From Candidatus Schekmanbacteria bacterium (lineage in GTDB: Bacteria > Schekmanbacteria > GWA2-38-11 > J061), in assembly GCA_016219965.1 (NCBI GenBank), contig JACRJM010000003.1:1-64000 (forward strand): 64,000 nucleotides of DNA, given 5' to 3'. The position numbers were made by a program, and so were the translations under genes. This document shows positions 25,353-35,473 of the stretch, piece by piece; within the stretch, counting starts at the first letter, position 1, and each line of letters opens with the position of its first letter. A model generated the notes under the pieces. The model ran no database searches, had not been told where the DNA came from, and saw only the letters and a list, made by a program, of their open reading frames with translations.

Positions 25353-27486
25353 GGAGTTTGAACCGACCGGATGTTACAGTCCCAAGCACTTTATAATTAA
25401 TAGAATAATTAATAAGTAATTCAAGCAACTCTTCTTCCTTCTCCTTTGGACAGGCAACTACAACCCTTGATTGTGTTTCCCCGAAAAGAAGGGCATCAAC
25501 CCTTATGTCATCATCTATCTCCACATCGACTCCCAGCAAAGTTGATGCCGACATGCACATCTCTGCAAGAGCAACAGCAAGCCCCCCGTCAGAGCAATCA
25601 TGGGCAGAGTTAATCAGACCTTTTCCGATAGAGTCTCTTACTGCATTCTGGAGCCTTTTTTCAGTTTCAAGATCGCAGACAGGAAGCTTTCCAGCCGCAA
25701 GTCCATGGATCATTTTAAGATATACACTACCGCCTATCTCTTCCCTGTTTTCTCCAAGCAGGATTATCAGATCATTTTCTTTTTTTAATGCCTGTGTACA
25801 GCGGCAATTTATATCATCAATAATTCCAACCATCCCAATTACAGGTGTTGGATAGATACCGTTTCCTGTTGTTTCATTATAAAAGCTCACATTCCCGCTG
25901 ATAACAGGTGTTCCAAAGGCGTTACACGCCTCTGTTATCCCCCTTATAACCTCAGAGAACTGCCACATGACTTCGGGCCGTTCAGGGTTTGCAAAATTAA
26001 GACAATTCGTAATGGCAAGAGGCCGTCCGCCGGAACATGCAATATTTCTTGCGCTTTCAGCGACAGCAATTTTACTCCCCTCGAATGGATCAAGATGGCA
26101 ATATCTTCCATTCCCATCAAGAGAGACCGCAAGTCCCTTGCCTGTATCTTCAAGCCTTAGCACGGCAGCGTCAGAGCCAGGCAGTATAACCGTATTGGCT
26201 TCAACCATATGGTCATACTGCTCATATACCCATCTCCTGCTGCAAAGGTCAGGGCTTGCTATGAGAAGATCGAAAACACTACCTATATCCTGCGGAAGCG
26301 GAATGGAGTTAATATCCAGTGTCTGTAGTTTATCCTGTAATGAAGGACGCATAAGCGGTCTGTTATATAGCGGTGCATCATCAGTCAGTGCAGGTACAGG
26401 GATATCTGCCACAACCTCGCCATGGTTCTTTACAACAAACCTTCCCGTGTCAGTAACTTTCCCGATAACAGCTGCCTCAAGGTCCCATTTCCTAAGAACG
26501 CTCTCAATCTCTTTTTCTTTTCCCTGCTCGCTGACAAGAAGCATCCTCTCCTGCGATTCTGAAAGCATTATTTCATATGGTGTCATTCCAGTCTCGCGCA
26601 GAGGGACAAGGCTTAAGTCTATCTCTATGCCGGTATTTGCCCGTGCAGCCATCTCAGATGTCGAGCATGTAAGCCCTGCGGCTCCCATATCCTGAATACC
26701 GAGAATAATATTTTTCTCCATCAGTTCAAGACATGCCTCAAGGAGAAGTTTCTCCGTGAAAGGGTCTCCCACCTGTACTGTAGGGCGTCTTTCTTCTGAT
26801 TCTTCATTGAATTCCTCTGAAGCCATAGTGGCGCCGTGAATCCCGTCTCTTCCTGTCCTTGAGCCTATGTAAATCACTGGATTTCCGATACCGCTTGCCT
26901 TCCCGTAGAAAATCATGTCCTTTTTGGCAATCCCCAATGTAAAAGCATTTACAAGAGGATTGTTTTCATAACAATCATCAAAGAAAACTTCTCCGCCAAC
27001 AGTCGGTATTCCCATGCAATTGCCGTAACCGGCAATCCCGGCAACAACTTCTTCAATGATATAGCGTGTCCTCGGATTGCTCACATTGCCGAACCTGAGA
27101 GAATTCATGTTAGCAATGGGTCTTGCTCCCATCGTAAAAATATCGCGGAGGATTCCGCCAACCCCTGTTCCAGCCCCCTGATACGGGGAAATAAAGGAAG
27201 GATGATTATGGCTTTCAATCTTAAAAACAGCCACAATGTCATTGCCCAGATCAATTATACCTGCATTTTCCCCCGGTCCCTGTACAACACACTCACCTTT
27301 TGTAGGCAAAGTTTTAAGATAGCGCCTTGAGCTCTTGTAACTGCAATGCTCACTCCACATGACCGAGAAAATTCCAAGCTCAGTGTAATTTGGCTTCCTC
27401 CCCATGATAGCGCAGATCTTCTCATATTCTTCCACTGTGAGTCCGTGCGAAGCTATCAGCTCTTCTGTTATTACAGATTCTGTCAT
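25261..27486 (-). CDS. purL: Phosphoribosylformylglycinamidine synthase subunit PurL
   Basis: 741 residues, the small form that needs separate PurS and PurQ, both encoded upstream. N-terminal motif [19 protein letters not shown]/substrate regions: [20 protein letters not shown], then [15 protein letters not shown] second half-domain has [15 protein letters not shown] and [13 protein letters not shown]. It converts FGAR to FGAM with glutamine-derived ammonia from PurQ. Its start lies 1-2 bp from the purQ stop, indicating translational coupling. Confidence 0.95.
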   Translation of the reverse strand: MTESVITEELIASHGLTVEEYEKICAIMGRKPNYTELGIFSVMWSEHCSYKSSRRYLKTLPTKGECVVQGPGENAGIIDLGNDIVAVFKIESHNHPSFISPYQGAGTGVGGILRDIFTMGARPIANMNSLRFGNVSNPRTRYIIEEVVAGIAGYGNCMGIPTVGGEVFFDDCYENNPLVNAFTLGIAKKDMIFYGKASGIGNPVIYIGSRTGRDGIHGATMASEEFNEESEERRPTVQVGDPFTEKLLLEACLELMEKNIILGIQDMGAAGLTCSTSEMAARANTGIEIDLSLVPLRETGMTPYEIMLSESQERMLLVSEQGKEKEIESVLRKWDLEAAVIGKVTDTGRFVVKNHGEVVADIPVPALTDDAPLYNRPLMRPSLQDKLQTLDINSIPLPQDIGSVFDLLIASPDLCSRRWVYEQYDHMVEANTVILPGSDAAVLRLEDTGKGLAVSLDGNGRYCHLDPFEGSKIAVAESARNIACSGGRPLAITNCLNFANPERPEVMWQFSEVIRGITEACNAFGTPVISGNVSFYNETTGNGIYPTPVIGMVGIIDDINCRCTQALKKENDLIILLGENREEIGGSVYLKMIHGLAAGKLPVCDLETEKRLQNAVRDSIGKGLINSAHDCSDGGLAVALAEMCMSASTLLGVDVEIDDDIRVDALLFGETQSRVVVACPKEKEEELLELLINYSINYKVLGTVTSGRFKLRALSGGKYYTIERDILEIRQAWEKGFEKNL

Positions 27487-27487
27487 T

Positions 27488-28177
27488 TTATTTTAAATGC
27501 TCCGTTATTGATTCAAAAATTCCTCTGCCGTCGATTCCGCCAAGCAATTCTTCCGAACATCTTTCGGGGTGAGGCATCATCCCAAGCACCCTTTTATTTG
27601 CGCTCACTATGCCGGCTATATTGTTAATCGAACCGTTTGGATTCCCTTCATCGTTTACAACTCCTCCGGAAGTCGAATATCTGAAAACTACCTGCCCGTT
27701 ATCTTCAATCCTTGCGATAGTTTCGCTGTCTGCAAAGTAGTTGCCGTCAGAATGGGCTATTGGTATGGAGAGCACTTCTCCGGATTTATATTTTTTAGTG
27801 AATGGAGTTGCGTTGTTCTCAACCTTCACATTTATATGCTTGCATATGAATTTTAGCGACCGGTTCCGTATCATCGCCCCCGGAAGGAGTCCTGCTTCAA
27901 GCAATATCTGGAAGCCGTTGCAAATCCCTATAAGATAGCCGCCGGCAGAGGCAAATTTTTCAACCTCTTCCATTACAGGCGAGAAACGTGCAATGGAGCC
28001 GGTCCTCAAATAATCTCCGTAGGAAAAACCGCCCGGAAGAACAATACAGTCAAAGCCTTTGATATCCCTGTCTTTGTGCCAGATGAAGCTTACATCAGCG
28101 CCTATGACATCTTTGATAACGCGGAAACAGTCACGGTCACAGTTTGAACCAGGGAATATTATTACTCCAAATTTCAT
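27488..28177 (-). CDS. purQ: Phosphoribosylformylglycinamidine synthase, glutaminase subunit PurQ
   Basis: About 229 residues, class I glutamine amidotransferase. Motifs: [28 protein letters not shown], the nucleophile Cys in [13 protein letters not shown], and the catalytic His-Glu in [15 protein letters not shown]. It supplies ammonia to PurL. The first frame codon is a TTG directly before an ATG; the ATG at 28177 is taken as the start. The gene lies between purC and purL with very short gaps. Confidence 0.94.
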   Translation of the reverse strand: MKFGVIIFPGSNCDRDCFRVIKDVIGADVSFIWHKDRDIKGFDCIVLPGGFSYGDYLRTGSIARFSPVMEEVEKFASAGGYLIGICNGFQILLEAGLLPGAMIRNRSLKFICKHINVKVENNATPFTKKYKSGEVLSIPIAHSDGNYFADSETIARIEDNGQVVFRYSTSGGVVNDEGNPNGSINNIAGIVSANKRVLGMMPHPERCSEELLGGIDGRGIFESITEHLK

Positions 28178-28193
28178 CAATAAATCCCTGATT

Positions 28194-29102
28194 TCACAGT
28201 TTCACGTCAGCAAGTTTCTCAAGCGCATCGAGATATTTTTTACTGGTTTTAAGAATAACGTCTTCCGGAAGCTCGGGTGCAGGTGGAGTTTTATCCCAGT
28301 CAAGCGTCAGCAGATAATCTCTTACAAACTGCTTATCAAAACTCTTCTGGGGACGCCCCGGCGCATAGTCATCCATTGGCCAGAAGCGTGAAGAGTCAGG
28401 CGTGAGGACTTCGTCGATAATATATATCTGCCCTTTCAGGATACCGAATTCGAATTTTGTATCGGCTATGATTATTCCCCTTTGCTCAGCTATGGAGCAA
28501 GCCCTCTTATAAACATTGAGTGTGTATTCTTTTAGCTTCTCCGCGCGCTCGCTCCCTACAATTCCCTTCATCTGTTCGAAGGTAATGTTCTCATCGTGCC
28601 CTGCCTCAGCCTTGGTTGAGGGCGTGAAAATAGGCTCCTTCAGCTTTGAGCTTTCAACAAGTCCTGCCCCCAGATTTATCCCTGACACAGTGCCGCCTGT
28701 TCTTTTATACTCCTCAAATGCAGAGCCTGAAAGATAACCGCGGACAACGCATTCAACAGGAATCACCTCGGTCTTAAGCACAAGCATACTCCTTCCTCTC
28801 AGTGTTTCCTTGTAAGGAGCGCACTCCGGAGGATAGTCTTTTACATCAAAGCTCACAACATGTATCGGGACAACATCTTTTATTTTATCAAACCAGAACT
28901 TTGAAAGCGCCGTCAGCACTTTCCCCTTGTAAGGGATACCATTGGGAAGGATAACGTCAAAGGCGGAAAGCCTGTCAGTGGCAACTATGAGGAGCTTATC
29001 TCCCAAATCATATATGTCGCGCACCTTCCCCCGTTTTACTAACTTTAGCCCGCTGAAATTCGTCTTACTGACTGTTTCCTTATACAGGTAATTTTCTCCC
29101 AT
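28194..29102 (-). CDS. purC: SAICAR synthetase
   Basis: 302 residues, the longer (yeast-like) PurC type. Motifs: [20 protein letters not shown] at the N-terminal ATP-binding sheet, [38 protein letters not shown]-like sequence, [13 protein letters not shown], and [13 protein letters not shown] with [11 protein letters not shown]. It makes SAICAR from CAIR and aspartate, step 7 of purine synthesis. It is 6 bp from purS. Confidence 0.94.
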   Translation of the reverse strand: MGENYLYKETVSKTNFSGLKLVKRGKVRDIYDLGDKLLIVATDRLSAFDVILPNGIPYKGKVLTALSKFWFDKIKDVVPIHVVSFDVKDYPPECAPYKETLRGRSMLVLKTEVIPVECVVRGYLSGSAFEEYKRTGGTVSGINLGAGLVESSKLKEPIFTPSTKAEAGHDENITFEQMKGIVGSERAEKLKEYTLNVYKRACSIAEQRGIIIADTKFEFGILKGQIYIIDEVLTPDSSRFWPMDDYAPGRPQKSFDKQFVRDYLLTLDWDKTPPAPELPEDVILKTSKKYLDALEKLADVKL

Positions 29103-29108
29103 GGCGCA

Positions 29109-29351
29109 TCACCCTATTTTAATTTCAAAGTTCTCTATTACAGGATTGGCAAGGAGCTTTTTGCACATAACGTCAACCCTCTGTCTTGCCACCTCAGCAT
29201 CATTCCCATTAATCTTAAGCTCGATATATTTTCCCACCTTTACTTCTTCGACCTCATTGAATCCAAGGGATGCAAGCGAGCTTTTTACAGCCTTCCCCTG
29301 AGGATCGAGTACCCCTTCTTTGAATTTTATAAAGACCTTTACGTTTATCAT
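29109..29351 (-). CDS. purS: Phosphoribosylformylglycinamidine synthase subunit PurS
   Basis: 80 residues: KVFIKFKEGVLDPQGKAV, SSLASLGFNEVEEVKVGKYI and C-terminal NPVIENFEIKI are standard PurS features. PurS bridges PurL and PurQ. A longer open frame exists upstream to 29441, but ATG at 29351 has a GGAG RBS and gives the normal family length, and the longer frame would run into purB. Located between purB and purC. Confidence 0.93.
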   Translation of the reverse strand: MINVKVFIKFKEGVLDPQGKAVKSSLASLGFNEVEEVKVGKYIELKINGNDAEVARQRVDVMCKKLLANPVIENFEIKIG

Positions 29352-29370
29352 TTTAATCTCCGCGATATCC

Positions 29371-30663
29371 CTATCTGAACACTCTTTTGAATATCTTGTC
29401 AATATTCCTTGTATGATAACTGTAGTTGAAAACTTTATCAATCTCAGAAGGAGTCATAAATTTCATCACATCCTTGTCTTTAAGGAGATGCTCTTTAAAT
29501 GTGCCTCCTTCTTTTAACGCCTTCATCGCGTTGCGCTGTACCATCTCATAAGCATCCTCGCGGATGACATCTTTGTCAATGAGCGCAAGGAGTACTCCCT
29601 GCGAAAACATTCCGCCGCTTGTCAGCTCAAGGTTCTGCTTCATCTTTTCAGGATATACCAGCAGGTTGTTAAACAGGTTTGTGACCTTGTTTAAAAGATA
29701 ATCCATAAGGATCGTGCTGTCCGGCATTATTACCCTCTCTACCGACGAGTGGCTTATATCCCTTTCATGCCAGAGCGGAATATTTTCAAGCGCTGCCATT
29801 GCATTTCCTCTTATCACCCTCGCAAGACCTGATATCTGTTCGCAGGTTATTGGGTTTCGCTTGTGAGGCATAGCCGACGAACCTTTCTGCCCTTTGGAGA
29901 AAAATTCTTCTGCCTCTCCGACCTCTGTACGCTGGAGATGTCTTATCTCGGTTGCAAACTTATCAAGCGAAGACGCTGTAATTGCAAGTGCCGTGAGGTA
30001 TTCAGCATGCCTGTCTCTCTGCAATATCTGCGTCGATGCAGGAGCAGGCTTTAATCCCAGTTTCGCACAGACATACTTTTCGATATCAGGATTCACATTG
30101 GCAAATGTTCCAACTGCACCTGATATTTTTCCATATGATATTGTCTCGCGCGCCTGCTTTAGCCTTCTCAAGTTTCTTGCCATCTCATCGTACCAGACAG
30201 CCATTTTAAACCCGAAAGTTATTGGCTCTGCATGCATGCCGTGAGACCGTCCCGGCATTGCTGTCTTCTTATAACGCATTGCCAGTTTCTTTATAGCCTT
30301 CATAGTTTCTTTGGCATCGCTTATTATCATGTCCATTGCTTCTCTGAGCTGAAGGGAAAGGCCTGTGTCAAGGATATCAGATGAGGTAAGCCCCATGTGG
30401 ATGAAACGGGAGTCTTCGCCTACATGTTCTGCCACGTTTGTGAGAAAGGCTATGACATCATGTTTTGTGACCTTCTCTATTTCATCGATCCTTTTAACGT
30501 CAAAATCCGCCTTTGCCCGAATGTTCTTAACGGCTGAGGCCGGAACCTTCCCCTTGCGGCTTAAAGCCTCGCAAACAAGGATCTCAATGTCGAGAAACTT
30601 CTGAAACTTGTTCCTGTCCTCCCAAATTTTTGCCATCTCAGGGCGTGTATATCTGGGTATCAA
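29371..30663 (-). CDS. purB: Adenylosuccinate lyase
   Basis: 430 residues of the fumarase/aspartase superfamily. Key motifs: GLTSSDILDTGLSLQ, the base-region SHGMHAEPITFG, and the signature GSSAMPHKRNPITCEQ. It acts twice in purine synthesis, splitting SAICAR and adenylosuccinate with release of fumarate. It is the first of the six pur genes in this run and follows the M16 peptidase gene by 49 bp. Confidence 0.95.
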   Translation of the reverse strand: MIPRYTRPEMAKIWEDRNKFQKFLDIEILVCEALSRKGKVPASAVKNIRAKADFDVKRIDEIEKVTKHDVIAFLTNVAEHVGEDSRFIHMGLTSSDILDTGLSLQLREAMDMIISDAKETMKAIKKLAMRYKKTAMPGRSHGMHAEPITFGFKMAVWYDEMARNLRRLKQARETISYGKISGAVGTFANVNPDIEKYVCAKLGLKPAPASTQILQRDRHAEYLTALAITASSLDKFATEIRHLQRTEVGEAEEFFSKGQKGSSAMPHKRNPITCEQISGLARVIRGNAMAALENIPLWHERDISHSSVERVIMPDSTILMDYLLNKVTNLFNNLLVYPEKMKQNLELTSGGMFSQGVLLALIDKDVIREDAYEMVQRNAMKALKEGGTFKEHLLKDKDVMKFMTPSEIDKVFNYSYHTRNIDKIFKRVFR

Positions 30664-30712
30664 TGTAATCTCCTTATTTCGTAATCTTTAAAAGATATAA
30701 ATTTATTTCTTA

Positions 30713-31975
30713 TTAAAGGAACATCTCCCGTCTGATGCTCCGTTTTATTGGACCAAGGCCTGCAAGCGAAAGCTTATCCTTCCTGTAAACCGCCGATACA
30801 AAACGTTTGATATCTTCAATGGTTACCGCATCTATGTTTTTCATTATCTCATCAATATCAGAAAATTTTCCAAAAAAAAGTTCCTGTTTTGCAAGCTTTG
30901 TCATACGGCTGTTCATGCTTTCAAGGGAAAGGAGGTAGTTCCCCTTCAGATGCTCTTTGGCTATCTTCAGTTCTTTATCCTTTACTCCTTTCACCGCTAT
31001 ATCTTCAAGCTCATCCATTACAAGCTTAACTATCTCCTCAATATTGTCAGGGCTCGCTCCTGCATAAACACCGAAAATCCCGGTATCTGTAAAGGAAGAG
31101 TAAAACGAATAAATATTATAAACAAGCCCCCGGTCTTCCCTTATTTTTTGAAAAAGCCTGCTGCTTATACTACCACCGAGAATAAGATTCAAAAGATATT
31201 TTGCAAACCTCATCTCGCTTGTCTGACTGACCCCGGGAAAACCCAGGCAGAAATGCGCCTGTTCAAGAGACTTGCGCTTTATAAAAATATCCGGAGTATA
31301 TTGGGGTTTCTTCCTTGAAGGAGAGTTGTTTTTTTTAACATCATGGACGTTATCAAAACAGAAATAGCGGTTGGAAAAATCAATGAGTTTTTTTTTATTG
31401 AAACTTCCTGCTACAGCAAGGATGATCTGTGAAGGCCTGTAAAGACCGGGGAACATTTCCTTTATTGTCTTAGATTTTATGTTGTTTACCGACTTTACTG
31501 TTCCCTGGATAGGGTTGCCAAGCAAATGTCCTTTCCAGACTACTTTGAAGAAAAGGTCATAAAGGAATTCATCCGGGAGATCCTCGCACATCTTTATCTC
31601 TTCAAGTATAACCCTCTTTTCTTTCTGCACATCATTGTCGTCAAAAAGAGAATTGTGAAGGATATCGGAGAGGAGTTCAAAGACGGTCTCAATGTGGAAA
31701 TCAGATGCCTGTACAAAAACACCTGTATATTCACGGCTTGTAAAGGCATCGCAGTAACCCCCTATCATATCCAGGGCCACTGCGATATCCTTGGCATTAC
31801 GGTTCTTCGTACCTTTGAAAAGAAGGTGTTCTATGAAATGGGAAAGCCCGCTGAATTTTTCCGGTTCATCACGGGAACCCTGTTTTACAAATACACCTAC
31901 TGAAACTGACCTTACATGCGGAACATGCTCTGCAACTAAAGTAACTCCATTCTGAAGAGATTCTTTCAGAAGCAT
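30713..31975 (-). CDS. M16-family zinc peptidase (mitochondrial processing peptidase-like)
   Basis: 420 residues. The inverted zinc motif HxxEH is present as SHFIEHLLFKGT, with the downstream zinc Glu in QKEKRVILEEIKMCED. The second half has the M16 C-terminal inactive domain with LGGSISSRLFQKIREDRGLVY, the substrate-binding R..Y motif. Genes of this family usually follow pnp in bacteria and the order is kept here: one base separates it from the pnp stop. Its substrate is unknown. Confidence 0.9.
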   Translation of the reverse strand: MLLKESLQNGVTLVAEHVPHVRSVSVGVFVKQGSRDEPEKFSGLSHFIEHLLFKGTKNRNAKDIAVALDMIGGYCDAFTSREYTGVFVQASDFHIETVFELLSDILHNSLFDDNDVQKEKRVILEEIKMCEDLPDEFLYDLFFKVVWKGHLLGNPIQGTVKSVNNIKSKTIKEMFPGLYRPSQIILAVAGSFNKKKLIDFSNRYFCFDNVHDVKKNNSPSRKKPQYTPDIFIKRKSLEQAHFCLGFPGVSQTSEMRFAKYLLNLILGGSISSRLFQKIREDRGLVYNIYSFYSSFTDTGIFGVYAGASPDNIEEIVKLVMDELEDIAVKGVKDKELKIAKEHLKGNYLLSLESMNSRMTKLAKQELFFGKFSDIDEIMKNIDAVTIEDIKRFVSAVYRKDKLSLAGLGPIKRSIRREMFL

Positions 31976-31976
31976 T

Positions 31977-34064
31977 TTAGTTTACTTTCTTTTCAGTCTC
32001 TCCAAGCGCCTCTTTGCGGCTCAAACGAAGCTTCCCGTCCTTGTCGATTTCAAGGAGTTTTACAAGAACCTCGTCCCCTTCATTGAGTACATCTCTCACG
32101 CTCTTCACTCTTGTGTTTTCAAGCTGTGATATGTGGACAAGTCCTTCAGTCCCCGGAAGTATTTCAACAAAAGCCCCGAAATCCATAATCTTCTTAACTT
32201 TTCCCAGATAAATCTTGCCGACTTCCGGGTCTTCCATCATCCCTTTTATTATATTGACTGCGCTTTCTGCTGCCTGGCTGTCAACGGAAGAGACATTAAC
32301 CCTGCCGGTGTCATCAACATCAATCTTTGCTTTGGTCCGCTCTATTATGCTTCTTATATTTTTGCCGCCCGGGCCTATGAGTTCGCCGATCCTTGACGGG
32401 TTGATGTTTATGGTAAGTATCCTCGGAGCATAAGCTGAGATTGACTCCCTCGGCTTGGAAATGACTTCATCCATCTTGCCAAGTATGTGGAGCCTTCCTG
32501 CCTTTGCCTGCTCCAGCGCTGTTTTTACAATATCCTTTGTGACCCCCAATATCTTGATATCCATCTGGAAAGCAGTGATTCCGTTCTTTGTTCCGGCAAC
32601 TTTGAAATCCATATCACCAAGATGGTCTTCAAGGCCAAGTATGTCGGAGAGTACAACTACCTTTTCCCCTTCCTTTATGAGTCCCATGGCAATACCAGCC
32701 ACCGCCGCCTTTATGGGAACTCCTGCGTCCATGAGAGAAAGAGAGCCTGAACAAACAGTGGCCATTGATGAAGAGCCGTTTGATTCAAGTATCTCGGAAA
32801 CAATCCTTAAAGTGTATGGGAATTTATCAGATGACGGTAAAACCTGCTTCAATGCACGTTCCGCCAGGTTCCCATGTCCTATCTCACGCCTTCCGGGTCC
32901 AAAGCGGTTGCTCGTTTCATTGACTGAAAATGGAGGAAAATTATAATGCAGCATGAAGGAACGTCTTGATTCCCCTTCAAGTGCATCAATTATCTGTTCA
33001 TCATCTGAGGTACCCAGCGTCACAACGCTTAATGACTGGGTCTCACCCCTTGTAAACACCGCAGTGCCATGTGTCCTCGGAAGAACTCCGATTTCGCATG
33101 TTATCTGCCTTATGTCCTTTGTACCCCTTCCGTCAGCTCTCACTGACTCTTCCACTATCATAGTCCTCAGGCATTCGCTTTCAATCTCACCAAAGTACCG
33201 TTCAAAGTGGGATTCTTTTTCTTCATCTATTTCAAGTGCAGCTTTGGCATCAGCTTTTATCTTCTCTACTGCATCCTGCCTTTCAAGCTTTGCTTTTATT
33301 CGGCAGGCAGCATTTATTGCGTCCTTGACTTTTGCCCTTACTGCATCTCTGAATTCATGGTCATCTACGATAGTTACAGTTACTTTTTCTTTGCCTGCCT
33401 CTTTGCGGAATTCTTCCTGAAGCTCTATTACTTTTTTAAGTGATTCATGGCCATAGAAAACCGCCTCCAGCATGTCAGCTTCAGATATCTCAGACGCTCC
33501 GCCTTCAACCATTGTCACTGCTTCTTTTGTACCTGCAACGATGAGATTGATATCGCTCTTTTCCAGCTCCTCGTAGGTCGGATTTATTATAAACTTCCCG
33601 TCAATCCTGCCAACCCTCACTGCTGCAACCGGGATGGTAAGCGGGATATTCGAAATAAGGAGCGCTGCCGAAGCGCCAATCACGGAAATAACATCGGGGT
33701 CGTTCTTCTGGTCAGTGCAAAGTACGCTCACCATGACCTGGACATCTTTAAAATATCCGTCAGGGAAAAGAGGTCTTAAAGGTCTGTCAATGAGACGGGA
33801 TGTTAAAATCTCCTTCTCGTTTGGCCTTCCTTCGCGCTTAAAGAACCCGCCCGGTATCTTGCCGGCGGCATAGGTTTTTTCTCTGTAATCAACAGAGAAC
33901 GGGAGGAAATCCAAGCCCTTCCTGTCTAACTTACTGCTTACTGCTGTAACAAGCACTACTACATCATCCAGGCTTGCCAAGACTGCGCCATCTGCCTGCT
34001 TTGCAAGCCTTCCTGTTTCAAGGGAAAGTTTTTTCCCGAAAAAATCAATTTCTTTTTTTATCAT
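31977..34064 (-). CDS. pnp: Polyribonucleotide nucleotidyltransferase
   Basis: About 695 residues: two RNase PH domains (FLPFSVDYREKTYAAGKIPG, then GFFKREGRPNEKEILTSRLID; second copy with HGTAVFTRGETQSLSVVTLG), an alpha-helical linker, a KH domain (IGELIGPGGKNIRSIIERT) and a C-terminal S1 domain (GKVKKIMDFGAFVEILPGTE). It degrades RNA 3'-5' by phosphorolysis. A TTG two codons upstream is possible. The ATG at 34064 is 10 nt from GAGG and is preferred. Placed in the classic rpsO-pnp order. Confidence 0.95.
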   Translation of the reverse strand: MIKKEIDFFGKKLSLETGRLAKQADGAVLASLDDVVVLVTAVSSKLDRKGLDFLPFSVDYREKTYAAGKIPGGFFKREGRPNEKEILTSRLIDRPLRPLFPDGYFKDVQVMVSVLCTDQKNDPDVISVIGASAALLISNIPLTIPVAAVRVGRIDGKFIINPTYEELEKSDINLIVAGTKEAVTMVEGGASEISEADMLEAVFYGHESLKKVIELQEEFRKEAGKEKVTVTIVDDHEFRDAVRAKVKDAINAACRIKAKLERQDAVEKIKADAKAALEIDEEKESHFERYFGEIESECLRTMIVEESVRADGRGTKDIRQITCEIGVLPRTHGTAVFTRGETQSLSVVTLGTSDDEQIIDALEGESRRSFMLHYNFPPFSVNETSNRFGPGRREIGHGNLAERALKQVLPSSDKFPYTLRIVSEILESNGSSSMATVCSGSLSLMDAGVPIKAAVAGIAMGLIKEGEKVVVLSDILGLEDHLGDMDFKVAGTKNGITAFQMDIKILGVTKDIVKTALEQAKAGRLHILGKMDEVISKPRESISAYAPRILTININPSRIGELIGPGGKNIRSIIERTKAKIDVDDTGRVNVSSVDSQAAESAVNIIKGMMEDPEVGKIYLGKVKKIMDFGAFVEILPGTEGLVHISQLENTRVKSVRDVLNEGDEVLVKLLEIDKDGKLRLSRKEALGETEKKVN

Positions 34065-34116
34065 TATCAATTAGCCTCTATCAATTAACTTCTATGAGCT
34101 TTAAATGCTGGATCTG

Positions 34117-34386
34117 CTATCTGCGGAGACCTAAATCCTGAATTAGCTTGGAATACCTTGAGACGTCAACGCCTTTGACATAATCAAGGAGTTTCCTGCG
34201 CCTGTTTACAAGCTTCAGCAAGCCTCTTCTCGAATGGTGGTCTTTTTCATGGGTCTTGAAGTGCTCTGTGAGGTATGTAATCCTATCAGTAAGGATAGCA
34301 ACCTGAACCTCCGGCGAACCTGTATCTGTCCCATGCTTTCTGAACTTCCCTATAATTTCGCTTTTCTTTTCTTTTTCTAATGCCAC
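34117..34386 (-). CDS. rpsO: 30S ribosomal protein S15
   Basis: 89 residues, full family length. Characteristic LT.RI.YLTEHFK-type sequence ([20 protein letters not shown]), [20 protein letters not shown] and C-terminal [13 protein letters not shown]15 binds 16S rRNA early in 30S assembly. It lies between truB and pnp, as in many bacteria. Confidence 0.96.
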   Translation of the reverse strand: MALEKEKKSEIIGKFRKHGTDTGSPEVQVAILTDRITYLTEHFKTHEKDHHSRRGLLKLVNRRRKLLDYVKGVDVSRYSKLIQDLGLRR

Positions 34387-34402
34387 GAACTCTTACCCCC
34401 TT

Positions 34403-35344
34403 TCAATTAATAAACACACGTTTTATTTTAAATACATAACTCTTATCTTCACTCTGGCCATCTGCATCCGGGGCCATACTCTGCCCGATTGCAAGGAGCA
34501 TTTGTCCTTCACCCTTGATCCTGCAGTAACCCGTATCAAAAAGTGTCCCATTTACCGACACTACGTTTTCCATTGTAACAGAAGCACCATCGCGTACTCT
34601 TTTCTCACCGGCATCTGTCACATGCACCTCGGCAAGGCTGCTGAGGATTGAATCAATTTCATGGACGATTCCGGTAAGTATCCCTTTTGCGCCGGCCTCT
34701 CTCACCTCATCAATGCGTTTTGAGCCATCTATATCAAAGGCTCCGCTCCTGAGCCTTACAAGTTCTGAGATATGCCCACCGCAACCGAGCATATCCCCTA
34801 TATCAGAAGCAAGGACACGAATATACGTTCCGGCAGAGCATGTAACATTTATTTTTAAAAAAGGATACTCAAAAGAAAGTATTTCAATTTCTTTTATTTT
34901 CACCTCACGAGGCGCTCTTTCAACGACTTTTCCCTCCCTTGCCAGCTTGTAAAGCCTTTTCCCCTTGTGCTTTACCGCTGAGAACATGGGAGGTACCTGC
35001 CTGATTGTTCCACTGAACGATTTCACAGCCTTTTGCACATCTTCCAAAGCCGGGGTCTTTTCCCCTTCGTATGTTGCAACAACAGTTCCTTCTGAGTCAA
35101 GGGTGTCAGTGCTTATCCCAAGTCGTATCATTGCTGAATATTTCTTCTCACCGTCTTCTATTGATGGCATAAAAGGTATTATCCTTGTTGCCTTTCCGAG
35201 AAATACAGGGAGGACTCCCTCGGCAAGCGGGTCAAGGGTGCCGCCATGTCCGCACTTTTTTTCACCGGAGATATTCCTTACCATCTTAACTGCATCAAAG
35301 GAAGTTATCCCCTTGTGCTTATAAAGATTTATTATGCCATCCAT
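34403..35344 (-). CDS. truB: tRNA pseudouridine(55) synthase
   Basis: 313 residues. N-terminal YKHKGITSFDAVKMVRNI and the catalytic Asp in KCGHGGTLDPLAEGVLPVFL. KYSAMIRLGISTDTLDSEG, QVPPMFSAVKHKGKRLYKLA and SAGTYIRVLASDIGDMLGCG follow. The C-terminal 80 residues are a PUA-like RNA-binding domain. It makes the T-loop pseudouridine in tRNA. It seems to be the first gene of the truB-rpsO-pnp-M16-pur run, since a terminator precedes it. Confidence 0.94.
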   Translation of the reverse strand: MDGIINLYKHKGITSFDAVKMVRNISGEKKCGHGGTLDPLAEGVLPVFLGKATRIIPFMPSIEDGEKKYSAMIRLGISTDTLDSEGTVVATYEGEKTPALEDVQKAVKSFSGTIRQVPPMFSAVKHKGKRLYKLAREGKVVERAPREVKIKEIEILSFEYPFLKINVTCSAGTYIRVLASDIGDMLGCGGHISELVRLRSGAFDIDGSKRIDEVREAGAKGILTGIVHEIDSILSSLAEVHVTDAGEKRVRDGASVTMENVVSVNGTLFDTGYCRIKGEGQMLLAIGQSMAPDADGQSEDKSYVFKIKRVFIN

Positions 35345-35419
35345 ATTATTTCAGTCTGATTTCAGTTTCCTATAGACTTTAGACACTTCTCCCCTTCAAA
35401 CGAATTGGTACAAATAAAC

Positions 35420-35442
35420 AAAAACCCCTTACTTGTCAAGGG
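35420..35442 (-). terminator. Intrinsic terminator after the hybrid kinase gene
   Basis: Minus strand CCCTT-GACAAGT-AAGGG followed by GTTTTTGTTTATTT. The stem is short (5 bp) but the T-tract is good. It separates the two-kinase unit from truB. Confidence 0.55.
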
Positions 35443-35473
35443 ATAATGACAGGGATGCAGAGCGCAGGTATGT

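Noticed and set aside
25967-26695. Plus-strand frame of 242 codons
   Set aside because: Lies wholly within purL on the other strand; the composition is a mirror of purL codons and no motif is seen.
32455-33420. Plus-strand frames opposite pnp
   Set aside because: Ser/Thr-rich shadow frames caused by the codon pattern of pnp on the minus strand.
28181-35473. Purine riboswitch or ribosomal-protein leader before the pur or rpsO genes
   Set aside because: The gaps are too short or lack any recognisable aptamer or leader structure by eye.
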